The position numbers and the translations under genes are program-made. From Pseudoneurospora amorphoporcata (lineage: Eukaryota > Ascomycota > Sordariomycetes > Sordariales > Sordariaceae), in NCBI GenBank assembly GCA_033297205.1, contig MU859112.1, forward strand, positions 124,335-188,334: DNA of 64,000 bases. The letters run 5' to 3'. Each line of letters starts with the position of its first letter. The first letter of the stretch is position 1. A model generated the notes under the pieces. The model was not told where the DNA came from and searched no databases. It saw nothing but the letters and a program-made list of their open reading frames with translations. Shown here piece by piece: positions 53,533 to 64,000 of this stretch.

Positions 53533-56091
53533 GATGCAGGAGTTTGTTGAGATGGACAGGTGCTGATAACTCGGGTGATCCAGGCAGAAAAAGGTGCACG
53601 TCGAGTGCGAATGCAAGGCGAATTCGGCGTTGGAAACTAAAGCGTGTGAAGAACTAAGAGCACGAGTCGAGTCGGGATCGAATCGAGGCGTAGTCGACCG
53701 ACCTGAGACGAGGCGGTTATTGAGCCGTGTTTATCTTTTTTGTGTGGCCGGATTGCCGTTGCGATGCATCAGATGCGATGAATGGAGTTGCGGTATGTTT
53801 GGTTGCGGTGCGGAGACGTCGCCCCAAGGACAGTTTTGTTTCGCAGTAAAGCGGATTGGATGAATTTGAAATCGAGTTCAAAGAGGTTTATAATGAGAGA
53901 TGGAAAAGTTGCTACGAGGGAGTGTAGAGATAAGGGAGGGAGGTGTCCGGCTTTGCGAGTTGACTTTGAAGCTAGAGGGAAGCCTGAAGCTGATGCGGGT
54001 TGAGATTCGTGGGGAGGAAAAGGGAAAGGAGAGTGCAGGAGGAGGGAGTTGGAGGTGGTGGAAGGTGGAAGAGGAGGAAAGAGGTTCGGTGCTATAGGAT
54101 GTCAGGAGGACTGGACCTTGGACCTGGGAGGAGCATTGGAGGAGGAGCTCTTCAGCACCGAAGCGGGCAGTCAGCGTTCGAAAGGAACCCGAAAGGTCAA
54201 GGTCCATAGGCCGGCATCCTGTCTTGTACCAGGCTGCTACTGTGACGAACTGATGCGTGAGAACGACGCAGCAGTCCTAGAGGTACTGAGGTGAGGGAGG
54301 TCCGTCCCTCCTTGGAGGCGCATACACGGTGCGGCGGCGGCGGCGGGTCGGGTCAGGCAGGCCGCAGGCATCTCTTCCCGCTTGCACCTATCAGCGCCGG
54401 TGGGCAGCCCGCTGCAGTGGTCTACCAAATAGCGGGCAGTCGAGAACCACCACGGCGCTCCACCAGCAGCAGCTACTTCGCTCCAGCCGCTGAAAGGTCG
54501 CCCCCCGGTCGGGGATACACCATGTGCGCGACACACCGTGTGCGCCTCTTACAACCCAATGAAGCAACTGAACTGAACCTTTGAGCCCCTTTTATAAACC
54601 CGTTCCGTTTCCTCGCCTTGGTTTAAAAATAAGTCTAGACTTACGACACATACATGGCATACTCTCACGACTCTCTATTCAACAGCAAAGAGCTTCGAAG
54701 AGTCGATGTCGCGACGGGAGCGTCCGGGGGAAGCTCTCTTGAACGCTAGTGGGGAAACGGTTCCTCAGCACACTCGGGAAAGTCGCGAATCACAAATGGC
54801 AGAAGTGGACAACTCGTTAATCGTCTTTACCCCATACCTCATTTGGTTTAGATTCAGGATATCTCAAACATGGCGTATGCTGGGCGATGCTTCCCTGTCA
54901 CAAATGTGTCTTCACAGGAACGGGGACGACAAACTCGACATGTAATCGAGGATACGTGCTCAGACATCTCTCGAGAGAAAGTCAATGGTGGTCGGAAAGG
55001 AGATCGCCAACCTCCTATGTCATGATGTACCGGGCATCTCTGGAAAAGGTGGACTGGCCTTGCTGGCGTAGCAGGGAAGACGTCAATGATGATGGTGATA
55101 CCCGAACCCTTGCTCGACGTGAGTACACCGCATAAGACGACAGCCGTGTCTCCCGTCTCAGAAGCTCCGGCACCCTTCTTTCGAATCTGTATCTTAATCA
55201 CAGTACAGTTTATCTAAAGCTGTTGATCATACACGGCTGCCTGCGGGAACTGATGGGGTGGCTACCTATCTACACACACATAAAGGCCACACAACCCGGC
55301 CCTCTGTCGTCGATGTTTGTTGTGCTCAGCTCCAACGAATGAGGACAACCTACAGAGACCTGCAATGAAAAGCTGTTTCCCTGATTTCATCACACATCTT
55401 GCATTGAAGTTCGTTTAAGATGTTAGTCAAGTGTTGCCTTACCTTAGCTTCGTATGTAGGTACATACGACGGCGGCTCTGGATGTTGATGCCTTCGAAGC
55501 TCTTTCTCCTGAACGTGGTCGTCAAGTCTTCCAAAACTCGACCCCACCCACAGCTTTACAACGAGCTTTCTCATCATCATTAGGACGTAGTCTGAGGCGG
55601 AAGCCTGGGGACCCAGAGACATTTCAGCGTAACACAATATAAGCTGACATCTCAAAGTTGGTTATTATACCAACGCCGCTTTGTAGGTGGTGTGTCGTAG
55701 GGTCTTCTCGACAACAATGGAACAAGGTTAGGGTTCGGGTTGGTTTATAAAAAAGGTACCACTTCCATCCGTTCTCCCCCACCAAGAAGCGGCTGCCAGG
55801 AAGTCGCTAACCGCACACAGTAAGGACTAGAGCCTGCACCCGGAGGGTGTACTTATTGGTATTTGAATTCGCGACGCGCGCATACTCCAACTCCATTTGA
55901 TAGTATCCATACATACCCTAGCCCTCCGTAACTGTCAAGCCGAAGACAAAACCGGACGATTACCTCAACTTCTTCCATTCCTTAGCGAAACAGCGATATA
56001 TCTTCCTGACTTCCCTTAGTGTACGACCAATTCGGTAATTGCTACGGGTACTAGGGCTTGTCAAGCAGCAGCGCATCCAACCACCTACAGG
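53533..56091. promoter_or_regulatory. Divergent region between gul-1 and gle1
   Basis: 2.6 kb between two divergent start codons. The first kilobase next to gul-1 is purine-rich on the plus strand (pyrimidine-rich in the gul-1 sense), consistent with a long 5' leader. No gene is recognised in the remainder. Confidence 0.55.
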
Positions 56092-57786
56092 ATGGCTGGC
56101 TCATCCCCCGCTCGCCCCAACGGCAACCAGTGGGCAAGCCCGTCCTCGCGATCAGTCATATCCGACATTCTAGCTGGCGACCGCAATTCCGAGGCCCGAC
56201 ATAGACTTCTGATTGAGGCAGCAAGGAGGGAACATGAGCGTGTGCGCGAGGAGGCCGAGAGGGTGTACCAGGAACACCTCTTAAGGGCAGAGCAAGAACG
56301 TCTGATCGAGGAGCGGAAGAAAGAGGAGGAAAGGATACGACAAGAAGAACAGCTTGCTGCTGAGCGAAGGAAGCTCAATGCTCTCAAGGCGAAGAAGGTC
56401 GAAATCCCGCCCGTCCTGCCCGACCCCGAGCCAGTAAAGGCACCACCTCCAGCCCCGAAGCCTGCCCCAACACCAACCCCATCACAACCACCCGCGACTC
56501 AAGTCAATGGCAGTTCACTTTTTGGAAAGACACCCAATACACAGCCAGCATCTGCACCAACTGCGCCGAAGGGTTTTGGAGGGCTTGGACAGACACCAAC
56601 AAGTGCGCAACCTGCCACTGCTGCCCTGAAGCAAACAACGCCTACAGTTGCAGCCTCCTCTTCACCTGCGATCAACAACTTGTGCGGGAACAATACCCAG
56701 GTCAATGGAGTCATCACGTCCGCGGCCGTTGCTAAACCACCAGCACCAGCGCCCGCCCAGCAAGGACCCGACCGCCTGACAGTCATTCACAAAAACCTGA
56801 AGGGGTTGCGAAAATCAATGTTGGATCAAGCAAAAGCGAACCCGGCGCTCAAGTCTCGCATGGGAGATATGCGCCGAGAGATCAGGAAGTGTGTTGGACA
56901 ACTCACGGGAGGCGGCGCAGGAGTCAACCGTCAACAGGTACTGATACCAGACTGACCCTATTCTCAGACTTCTTACATGGACCATGCTAATCGGATACGA
57001 CGACAGAACAATACAATCGCTGCTCTGCTACGCGAGGCGCTCGAAAATCGCGTACAGTCTCAGCTCGTTGACCCGAATACCTTCCTCGTCGAACCACGAG
57101 CCCCGGTCCAAGGGCCTACCAACAACGATCCACAGATCCCGTCACTATTTATTTACCTACTGAACGTTTTCGCCAAGGCCACCATATCCCAGTTCATCAA
57201 CGAAGGCGGTCCGCGCCCAGAGACAGCCGATCCCGTGGGCGTCTGTATTGCCGCCGTATTTTCCGACCCGGCGTTCGCATGGCGCGGGGCTTCCATGATC
57301 GATATCCTTCTCGCCAAGTTCCGCATCGTCTGCCCCGTCCTCTGGGGTTACAGAGGCAGCGAGAAGACAGAGCAAGGACGCGCCAGGATAGGATGGTGGA
57401 GGGACAACGGAAGATGGGTTACAGAACAGGCACATTTTGACCGCATGACGGGTCTCGGTGCCGGCTTTGCCGCGATATCGTTGCGAAACTTTGGCTCGTC
57501 CAAGAAGCAGAACCCATACCCACCACGACATTACTGGGGGGCCATGGCGAAGATCGTCAACACCCCTTCAGCAGAGATATCCAACACCCAGTGTGTGGTT
57601 CTGAAAGCGATGATCCAGAACTACGAGGAGAAGTTTATCCACGCGTATGGAACCGCTGCTCTTGCGGCGTTGAGGACAGCGCTTGTCGAGTTCCCTGCTC
57701 GGGCGCCGGTCAAGTCCAGTGCTGTCAATTCGTTGCAGGTTGTCTATGACCTGCTCAGGAAGAGTACTGGACTTATTCTTGGATAA
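56092..57786 (+). CDS. gle1: Gle1, mRNA export factor of the nuclear pore
   Basis: Exons 56092-56937 and 57007-57786 join in phase across a 69-nt intron (GTACTG...GACAG), giving 541 residues. Gle1 sits on the cytoplasmic face of the pore and, with inositol hexakisphosphate, activates the DEAD-box helicase Dbp5 to strip mRNPs. Residues about 45-105 form a long charged coiled coil (EAARREHERVREEAERVYQE). A Pro/Ala-rich linker with SLFGKTP and GFGGLGQTP follows. The GLE1 fold starts near 225 and includes RKSMLDQAKANPALKSRMGD, IPSLFIYLLNVFAKATISQF, CPVLWGYRGSEKTEQGRARI and GAGFAAISLRNFG. The alternative unspliced reading stops at 56955. Confidence 0.93.
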
Positions 57787-58364
57787 GTGGTCGCCTAAGG
57801 AGTCAGGGACCAGGCTTGTTGTCCCAATCACAAAGGAAAAGTCATATCAACGGTGTTCAGGATTTGATCATTTGAGGTTGTTAGCATCTTGAAAGGATAA
57901 CGTCTGTCATATTCCGGTTTATAAAAAGCTTGGTGTTCTATCAGAAGAGGAGGAGGCGGGGCTCCGTAGCATATTTGACGCTTTCTGTTATATATCCAGC
58001 GTATCTAAATTAAGGGAGCGAAGCTCGTTGTGGGCAAACAGAAACAAAAACCTAAGTCTAGCACAGTAGCGCTTAGAAAGAGAGAGAGCTTTATATGGGC
58101 GAAGAATTGAGGAATTGCATGGCTCAAATATCCTTGCTGGCAACCGATGCCCGTGTGAAAGTCAAAGTAGCAACAACTGGCCATTGTAGTGCTCCAATAG
58201 TTCATTATTGTATTACCGTATACCAGTCCATCATAAAGCTGAATCAAACATCAATACACCCCCTTTAAACTCCTCTTGAACCAGCATAACCCAAAATAAA
58301 AACATCCCGCCTAACAACCAAGAAACATCCCCCGATCCTGCTTGCCCCAGCGCCAAAGCCCAGC
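57787..58364. other. Convergent intergenic spacer
   Basis: 578 bp between the stop codons of gle1 and tlg1, AT-rich, without coding signal. Confidence 0.6.
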
Positions 58365-59216
58365 TCACAGAATCAATAACAAAACCAACAACATAATCAA
58401 CACAAAGATCAACACGGCAATACAACAACTGCTCAGCGTATCCTCATTGTGCCTCATCACATACGTCAGCTTCTGTATCCCCGTCTGCAACCTCCCCCCG
58501 ACACGATCCGCCAAATCGTCCGCCACCTCCAACATCTCCCTCTGCTCCTCCAGCTCGCGGCCCATATCGTCCGCCTGCCTTCTTAGCACCCCGACCGTCT
58601 GAAACACCCCGTCCAGATGCTGGTCCTGCTCGCGCATCATCTGTAGCTGTTGCTGGTGCTCGAACTCGGCTGCGTAGTCGTCATCTTCGCCGGCGCCCGT
58701 GTCGTTTTCGCCGTCGGGGATGGCGAAGGAGGATGGGTCTGGTAATTGGTCTTTCGTGTTTTTGGATACAGCTTTTGAGGCAAGTTCCTGCCGCATATTC
58801 TCCACCTCGGCCCCAACGTCTTGCACGAGGCGCTTGCGCCGGTTCACTTCGTGCGCTGACAGGCCATATTGCGTGGGGTCGCGCTCGACGGCGTTGACAG
58901 ATTCGACGAGGTCGGCAAGGTCTTCGGCGAGGGAGGAGAGGGCAGATTCGAGGTCGGAGCGGGCCGAGATTAGCTCGGGGGAGTCGGTGGATGAGGAGGA
59001 CGAGCTGAAGAGGGAGCGGATGCGCAGGTAGGAGGTGAAGAGGGAGCGAGTGGATTGGAGTTGGGTTAGGACGTCCCTATTTTTTTTTGAAGTTAGGTTA
59101 GTTGTCTGTTAACTTTGTGGCTGTTGGTGGTTTCACAGGTTGAGGAAAGGGGGCCGCGGGTGTTCATACTGTTGGACCTCAAGGAAGGGGTCCTCCTCGT
59201 TCGTGGAGGACATCAT
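58365..59216 (-). CDS. tlg1: Qc-SNARE of the Tlg1/syntaxin-6 type
   Basis: Exons 59216-59170 and 59076-58365 join in phase (CA|G) across a 93-nt intron (GTATGA...AATAG), giving 252 residues. Tlg1 works with Tlg2 and Vti1 in fusion of endosome-derived vesicles with the late Golgi. The N-terminal helical domain starts DPFLEVQQDVLTQLQSTRSL and continues with DLADLVESVNAVERDPTQYG, typical of syntaxin 6. The SNARE helix runs from about 160 to 228, with zero-layer Gln194 in GRELEEQREML. The last 20 residues (CCIAVLIFVLIMLLVLLLIL) form a C-terminal membrane anchor with two adjacent Cys that could be palmitoylated. Two ATGs start the frame (59216 and 59213). The alternative is another Qc-SNARE such as Syn8, but the N-terminal domain favours Tlg1. 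Confidence 0.88.
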
Positions 59217-59634
59217 CGCGCTGCTACGAAGACGAGGAGGAGTAAAGTGTAAGCATCGGTTGTCGGTCGCATCAATCGACAGGCGCCGGCCCTTTGTCCA
59301 GTTCAAACTCGAGGTTCGAGATTCACTGCATAAGGGATTGGGGAAAGTCGTGGTATAGTAAGATGTTCTAGTGTTTAATTATTCGGGAAGGCTAGGTAGA
59401 ATGACGTTGCGGCCGGCAGGGTTCACGATCTCGGCGAGACACACTGCTAGCGGGCGCTGTGGCCCCCAGATTGACACCCCATTTCGGTTCTAGGGGTGAG
59501 TCTAAAAAGCACTTAAAGTTGTGGTTCTGGACCCGCCGTCGGCTTGGCTCGTACTGAGAAAGGGATCAGAAAACAGTTTGAAATTTTCGAACCGTAATTT
59601 AACAATTGAGGTCAATATAAACGTTTACGAAGCG
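59217..59634. other. Boundary from tlg1 promoter into repeat DNA
   Basis: About 420 bp. The first 350 bp look like a normal promoter; from about 59580 the sequence turns AT-rich. No host gene is seen from here to the end of the window. Confidence 0.6.
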
Positions 59635-59639
59635 TTAAT

Positions 59640-60326
59640 TGTTAACGTGTGGCTAGTACTGTGCCTTGTAACTGCCTTGTACTACCTTGTAGTATAGAAG
59701 GCTAATTGCTGAGGACACTATTCCTTCTACGTTACAGAATCAGTCGACTCAGCCCCTACAGAATCTACTAGAACACAGAGGTTTTACCACTGCATTCTGG
59801 ATTCTCGAACTTATTTAGCATTCTTCTTAGATTAATTTGTCATTATAGAATGCAACAGAAGCTTATAGATTTACCTCTTTCCTTTCATAGTATAGTACTC
59901 TTACAAGCACTTCTACTAACTTATAAGAAGCTTCTACACTCTAGAAGCTTCCAGACACTCAGCATTTATATATATAAAGACTTCTCCTCTCCGTAGTTAG
60001 TCACTCCTTAAGCAAGCAAGTAAGTAAGCAAGCACACTCAAACAATACAATACGGTCTTTTCTTATAGTACAAAGTTCACTATAATAGTTGTTTCTCATA
60101 GTACAGAGTCTACTTTAATCTTTTGTCTTGAGAGTAGAGTCCTCTCTAAGACCTCTTTTACAATATTCTTCTATTGTATCTGCAACTACGCTGCAACTAC
60201 GCTGCTTCCTTCAGCACTGCTGTCATACTACCGCTTCCGCTCCGCTCTGCTATAAGTGTATAGTTTACTGTAGTATCCTTATACTAGTACTATCATTATA
60301 GGCTAGTTAGAGTATTGCAGTAAACA
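59640..60326 (+). mobile_element. Solo LTR (family 2, copy B)
   Basis: 687 bp from TGTTAACGTGTGG to TTGCAGTAAACA with target duplication TTAAT at 59635-59639 and 60327-60331. It aligns along its whole length with the reverse complement of 13312-13943. It is slightly longer through small insertions and contains a GCAA/GTAA microsatellite near 60009-60035. A TATATAAAG box near 59970 suggests the + orientation for the parental promoter. No internal region or second LTR is present, so the body was lost by LTR-LTR recombination. Confidence 0.93.
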
Positions 60327-60379
60327 TTAATAAACAGTTGATATAACCCAAACCGTTTTCAAATAATTAATATAAATAA

Positions 60380-60457
60380 GAGAAGCGCTACTCGCACGTT
60401 GGCAAAATTCTACTCGCACGTGGATCCACATTTTTTTCCTATACATAACTCGAACCC
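60380..60457 (+). repeat. Left terminal inverted repeat of element X
   Basis: Contains direct subrepeats at 60388-60399 and 60410-60421, then GGATCCAC, seven T and CTATACATAACTCGAACCC. Confidence 0.9.
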
Positions 60458-61196
60458 GCTCGAAGTCTGCCATGGTAGATGTATTCTTTCATAAATTTCG
60501 CTAAGCACATCTGAGCATTTCAATCTTTCAAAGTTGCTATGCTATGCCAAGCCTAGATTCCAGACTACAGCGCACGTACCCCTAAATTTACACTTAGACC
60601 TAGTTCTTATAGGGCATTTATATAGCAGTCTTACAGGGTACTTAGCAGCACGGTCGCACTTTTACATATCGCATTCAATTGAGGTCGCCCGATTGAGCTC
60701 GATTAAGCTCACTATACTACACTACACTCTATATTAATCTATGCAGGGTCGAGAAGAGAGGGGTCGATAAGACTATAGGGGATGTGAGCGCTACGGTCGC
60801 ATGCGCCCGTCGGCTGGGTCACTACATCGGTCATCTACATCGCGATTAGCTAGGGAAACGCACAGAAAAATAATAGATCATTCCGTACTGTCGACAGATG
60901 CTGGCGCTTTGTTTACTTAATAATATTTGATAATGCGCGACGTAGTGAATTAAAGGATTATAATGTAGTAATGTATACAATAGTGGTTTGGTAAAGGAAG
61001 TAGTGCGACAAGGCACTAGTGCTAGTGCCAGAAAATTACAAGAGTTAGACTGCCTAGTTTGGGCTGGTCTGGGCGCTCAGACTAGGGTGGCTAGTGTAGT
61101 ACGACTGCAGGGGTCTGAACGTGTACTGGGCTGAAATCTGAAAGCTTGGCGGGCATAGTACGATCCAAACTGGTGCGGAACCATGGCAGGTCGCCA

Positions 61197-61274
61197 GGGT
61201 TCGGGTTATGTATAGGAAAAAAATGTGAATCCACGTGCGAGTAGAGTTTTGCCAACGTGCGAGTAGCGCTTCTC
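61197..61274 (-). repeat. Right terminal inverted repeat of element X
   Basis: Reverse complement of 60380-60457 with three transitions. Weaker similarity continues inward (CTGCCATGGT on both sides). Confidence 0.9.
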
Positions 61275-61282
61275 ATAAATAA

Positions 61283-61747
61283 ACGTTAAGGTGTAGGTTA
61301 ATATTATATTAGCGCTTGTAGCGAATAAACTATTAGTAAATAATTACGAAGTACTAAATTATTAGTTTACTATATATTTATAATATGATAAGTACAATGT
61401 TTAAATTAGCTAAATATTTAGGTCGCGTAAACGTTAATAAAGGTTAGGACATAGAAATTTTTAACATTCATTTAAGCGTACAGGCTACTACATATAACAT
61501 ATATTATAGTAACTAAGACCCAAACACATATAAGTAGTAATTTATAAACTTTTGACTTAACTTAACAGCTTAGAAGCTATTTTTAAAACCGCTTACCTTT
61601 ATTAACTCCGTTATTTATCCTTCTTATTGTATTTACGCTATTATTACCTGTATTCCTTCTTATATACCTAGTTTTTTTCTTATTTTTCTTTTTTTTTATT
61701 ATATACACTAGTTCTACACTACTGTAATAATAGCTGGCGCTCCCCCT
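61283..61747. other. AT-rich decayed repeat DNA
   Basis: Strongly AT-rich, TpA-rich sequence without ORFs, consistent with repeat DNA hit by RIP. I could not assign it to an element. Confidence 0.6.
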
Positions 61748-61752
61748 AGCAA

Positions 61753-61970
61753 TGTGACGGCGCGAGGCCTTTGTACGTTCAAAGACAGAGCGAGGCACAC
61801 GTTGAATCGAAGATACTGAATTGAAGAAGCAGAAGAAGTCTAACTAGGAAGGTGTGATGATCTGGGACGGGTTTTATACCCAGAACCAGAGATGGATCTA
61901 TGAGTGCAAGTCTAAGTGGATCCATGCCTACATGCACTCCAATGTGCACCTTAACGGCCATGCCGTCACA
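61753..61970. mobile_element. Solo LTR (family 3), short and little mutated
   Basis: 218 bp with inverted ends TGTGACGGC...GCCGTCACA and a perfect 5-bp target duplication AGCAA (61748-61752, 61971-61975). Unlike its surroundings it keeps many CpA and TpG dinucleotides and balanced base composition, so it probably arrived after RIP of the flanks. The length fits a copia-type LTR, but the family is not proven. Confidence 0.88.
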
Positions 61971-61975
61971 AGCAA

Positions 61976-62079
61976 CCTTAGTTTTCTTAACGTAAATTAG
62001 GTAATATTTGTTGAAGTTCTGAAGGAGTTAAGTATAAGTAATACTATATTATATAATAGAATACTATTTAAAATTGTAT
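61976..62079. other. AT-rich spacer between repeat elements
   Basis: Nothing recognisable; mostly A and T. Confidence 0.6.
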
Positions 62080-62090
62080 TTATTAATAAG

Positions 62091-63286
62091 AAAGTCTATT
62101 TACACGGTTACAATTGTCTATTTGAACGGTAATCCACTTTTTTCTCCTATATACATCCCTAATCCTGCCGTTCCCTCCCTGCTAGCACTAGTCTCGCTCG
62201 TACCGCGACCGCCAAGCCTTTAGATTTTAGCCTATTACACGTTGTGACCCTTGCATAGCCTAGATTTCGTAATCTATTATTACACTTAGCGATTTGTAGG
62301 CATCGTCATATCGTATCGCTTCCTTTCCTCTACTATTACCATTACTATTAACACCCTCTCTATAATTAATTAAACTACTATCGCGCGCATTACGAGATAT
62401 TACTAAGTAAACACTACGCTACTATCTATTAATAGTAGGAAATATAATACCCAAACTCCTCCTCCCTCCACAGCGTCAGCGCAACTTCAAGCGGCACTAT
62501 AGGCGGCATTACAACTTTGTGGCCGGCCTCGTCTCTAGCCTACTCGTAGCCGACCCCCTATACAAAGCCAGAATCCTTCAACCTCGATACGAGTAGCGCT
62601 ATCTATCTAGTGAAATATATTTAGTTGGAAGGGCGTTAACTTGGAGGTAGAGGATAGAAGCGACCGCCGCTAGCCTATAGTCAGTTTATAGAATAGAGGA
62701 CGTAGCTACCCCCGCGGCAATATAAATAGAAGTAGAGGAGGATGAGAGAGGGGAGGTAGCGCTGCCCATAGTAGAGGAGGAGGTATAATTAGCACTACTA
62801 GAAGAGGAGGTAGGGGAGGAGGTACGCCTGCCAACACTCCTACTAGCATAAAAGGCACACAGCGTAGTATATATATCGCTGGCACGCAATAGTAACTCTA
62901 AGAGCCTTCTGGTAGGAGACTGAGCGATTATATGATAAATTTTAGATAGATTATTATTGTATAGATTAATGTAGATTGAGTACGATTGATTGATTGCTCA
63001 ATTAAGCGATGTGCGCTCAATTGAACAATGCGCGACTATGCTACTAACTGCTCTATAAAGTGCGCTATAAAATACTCTATAAAGTACAATATGGCAGTAC
63101 GTATCTAGTTTAGGTACTGCGGTCTAATATTACGCATAAAAGAATAGTAATGTCCAGATTTCTAAGTGAAATTTTCAAAAGAATACATATAATATCTGTA
63201 GCTGCGTGAGAGTTAGGGATATATATGAGGGAAAAAGTGGATCACCGTTCAAATAGACAATCGTAACTGTGCAAATAGACTTTCGC
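62091..63286. mobile_element. Inverted-repeat element Y
   Basis: About 1.2 kb with imperfect terminal inverted repeats of about 72 bp (62091-62162 and 63213-63283), flanked by the 11-bp direct repeat TTATTAATAAG (62080-62090 and 63287-63297). Because that repeat is nearly palindromic, the exact duplication (8-11 bp) and tip are ambiguous. The left repeat holds GTCTATTTACACGGT and GTCTATTTGAACGGT exactly 22 bp apart (62094 and 62116). Subterminal sequence is related to elements X and Z. A Ser-rich 67-codon frame at 62686-62889 (minus) is the only coding-like trace and is not convincing. Confidence 0.78.
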
Positions 63287-63297
63287 TTATTAATAAG

Positions 63298-63704
63298 TAA
63301 AAAGCTATAAGAAATAAATAATCTTAACGTTATTCCTACTACTATTTAACGCTTAGCCGGCTAAACTTCCTTTCCTTTTACTAATTAGGAGTAATAATAA
63401 ACTTTTGTATCGTCTATATATATTTATAATATATATAACTAATTTTTATTATCTCTTTCCTAATTAAAAATAGTTATAAATAAATAATAGAATTGACAGT
63501 ACTAATAATACCACTCCTCGTACTAACGTTAGTATTGTAAGAGCAAGCGTGCCGTCGCAACTATATAAGACCACTTAAGGAATTGAATTGCTAGCTTCGG
63601 TTACTTGTATTCTTTTGTAAGAATATAGCTTAGTTAGTGTAGTGGTCTGCTACCGCCGTAACAAGTATACTTATAATATAATATAATATGTAGAATATAA
63701 TAAT
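63298..63704. other. AT-rich decayed repeat DNA
   Basis: TpA-rich sequence without genes. It contains GTGTAGTGG at about 63637, resembling a tRNA A box, but no cloverleaf or B box. Confidence 0.55.
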
Positions 63705-64000
63705 GAGAAACTCTATCCGGACTACTATAAATCTCTATCCGGACTGTACTCCACTCTTTCTCCCACATATAACCCGAACCCCCGTCCGGGTCCAGTAAGT
63801 CTAATGTATTCTTTCGAAAATTTCGCCTAGAATCTAAGCATTATATCTTTTAAGGTTTTACCATGCCTGCCAAGCCTAGACTCTAGACTGCAGCGCACGC
63901 ACTACCTATGTCTAATTTTTATAGGGCATTTCTATAGCGGTCTTATAGGGCACTTAGTAGTACGATCGCACTTTTACACGTCGCATTCAATCGAGGACGC
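63705..64000 (+). mobile_element. Inverted-repeat element Z, left part, cut by the window end
   Basis: Starts GAGAAACTCTATCCGGACT. CTCTATCCGGACT occurs at 63711-63723 and 63733-63745, again 22 bp apart, followed by ACTCCACTCTTTCTCCC and ATATAACCCGAACCC. From about 63800 it aligns with the interior of element X (GTATTCTTTC, AATTTCGC, GCCAAGCCTAGA, GACTGCAGCGCACG). The right end is outside the window. Confidence 0.75.

Larger units (their letters stand above)
60380..61274. mobile_element. Inverted-repeat element X (non-autonomous)
   Basis: 895 bp with 78-bp terminal inverted repeats (60380-60457 and 61197-61274; 75 of 78 positions match, the three differences being transitions) and an 8-bp direct target duplication ATAAATAA (60372-60379, 61275-61282). 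The tips read GAGAAGCGCTACTCGCACGT. Each repeat holds CTACTCGCACGT twice, 22 bp apart. The interior has no long ORF. The 8-bp duplication and long TIRs would fit a hAT-, KDZ- or MULE-like non-autonomous element. Confidence 0.87.

Noticed and set aside
63620..63665. tRNA gene or tRNA-derived SINE
   Set aside because: There is an A-box-like GTGTAGTGG, but no anticodon stem, B box or acceptor pairing.

Overview
The window looks like nuclear DNA of a filamentous ascomycete of the Neurospora/Sordaria group (Sordariaceae). Most genes carry one to four short introns (mostly about 50-90 nt, GTRNGY donors, CTRAY-like branch points). The proteins are typical of the group: a 454-residue NADP-glutamate dehydrogenase next to a GUL-1/Ssd1 homologue (the classical am - gul-1 neighbourhood of Neurospora linkage group V) and a 1649-residue CPC-3/Gcn2. 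Repeats show C-to-T/G-to-A decay like that left by RIP. A run of ten Ns shows a draft assembly. From memory the GDH is very close to, but not identical with, N. crassa AM, so a sister species is likelier than N. crassa itself.

Layout. 1-11 kb: 3' end of an unidentified gene, urease accessory UreF (-), spindle-pole protein Cut12 (-), eIF2alpha kinase cpc-3 (+). 12.0-15.2 kb: a Fot1/pogo-type DNA transposon with TA target duplication and 26-bp terminal inverted repeats (TIRs), into which two unrelated solo LTRs have jumped. 16-26 kb: ubiquitin-conjugating enzyme Cdc34, a UBA/UIM protein with a USP-like fold (its frame continues 149 codons past a single TAG), tRNA-Val(CAC), Get4, and a low-complexity protein. 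26.5-35 kb: DNA polymerase delta catalytic subunit and a 1365-residue GMC oxidoreductase / alpha-beta hydrolase fusion. 35-49 kb: gene-poor DNA around am and a secreted ferritin-like protein. 49-59 kb: gul-1, Gle1 and the Qc-SNARE Tlg1. 59.4-64 kb: AT-rich repeat DNA without host genes, holding two more solo LTRs and three members of a peculiar inverted-repeat element family.

The genes are housekeeping loci, not a pathway cluster. Several touch protein quality control or growth signalling (cdc34, the UBA/UIM protein, get4, cpc-3, gul-1). cpc-3 and am both belong to nitrogen/amino-acid metabolism. There is no CRISPR, phage or secondary-metabolite cluster.

Most interesting: (i) the three terminal elements at 60.4-64 kb share subterminal sequence and layout, but each carries a different pair of direct repeats in its tip, always 22 bp apart, as if transposase-binding sites had been swapped; (ii) the transposon nest, in which removing both LTRs exactly re-forms a 538-codon frame; (iii) the TAG inside the UBA/UIM gene; (iv) a lost zinc ligand in polymerase delta; (v) a Cys nucleophile in the GMC-hydrolase fusion. 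All exon limits below were set by eye from splice signals and frame continuity; none has transcript support here.
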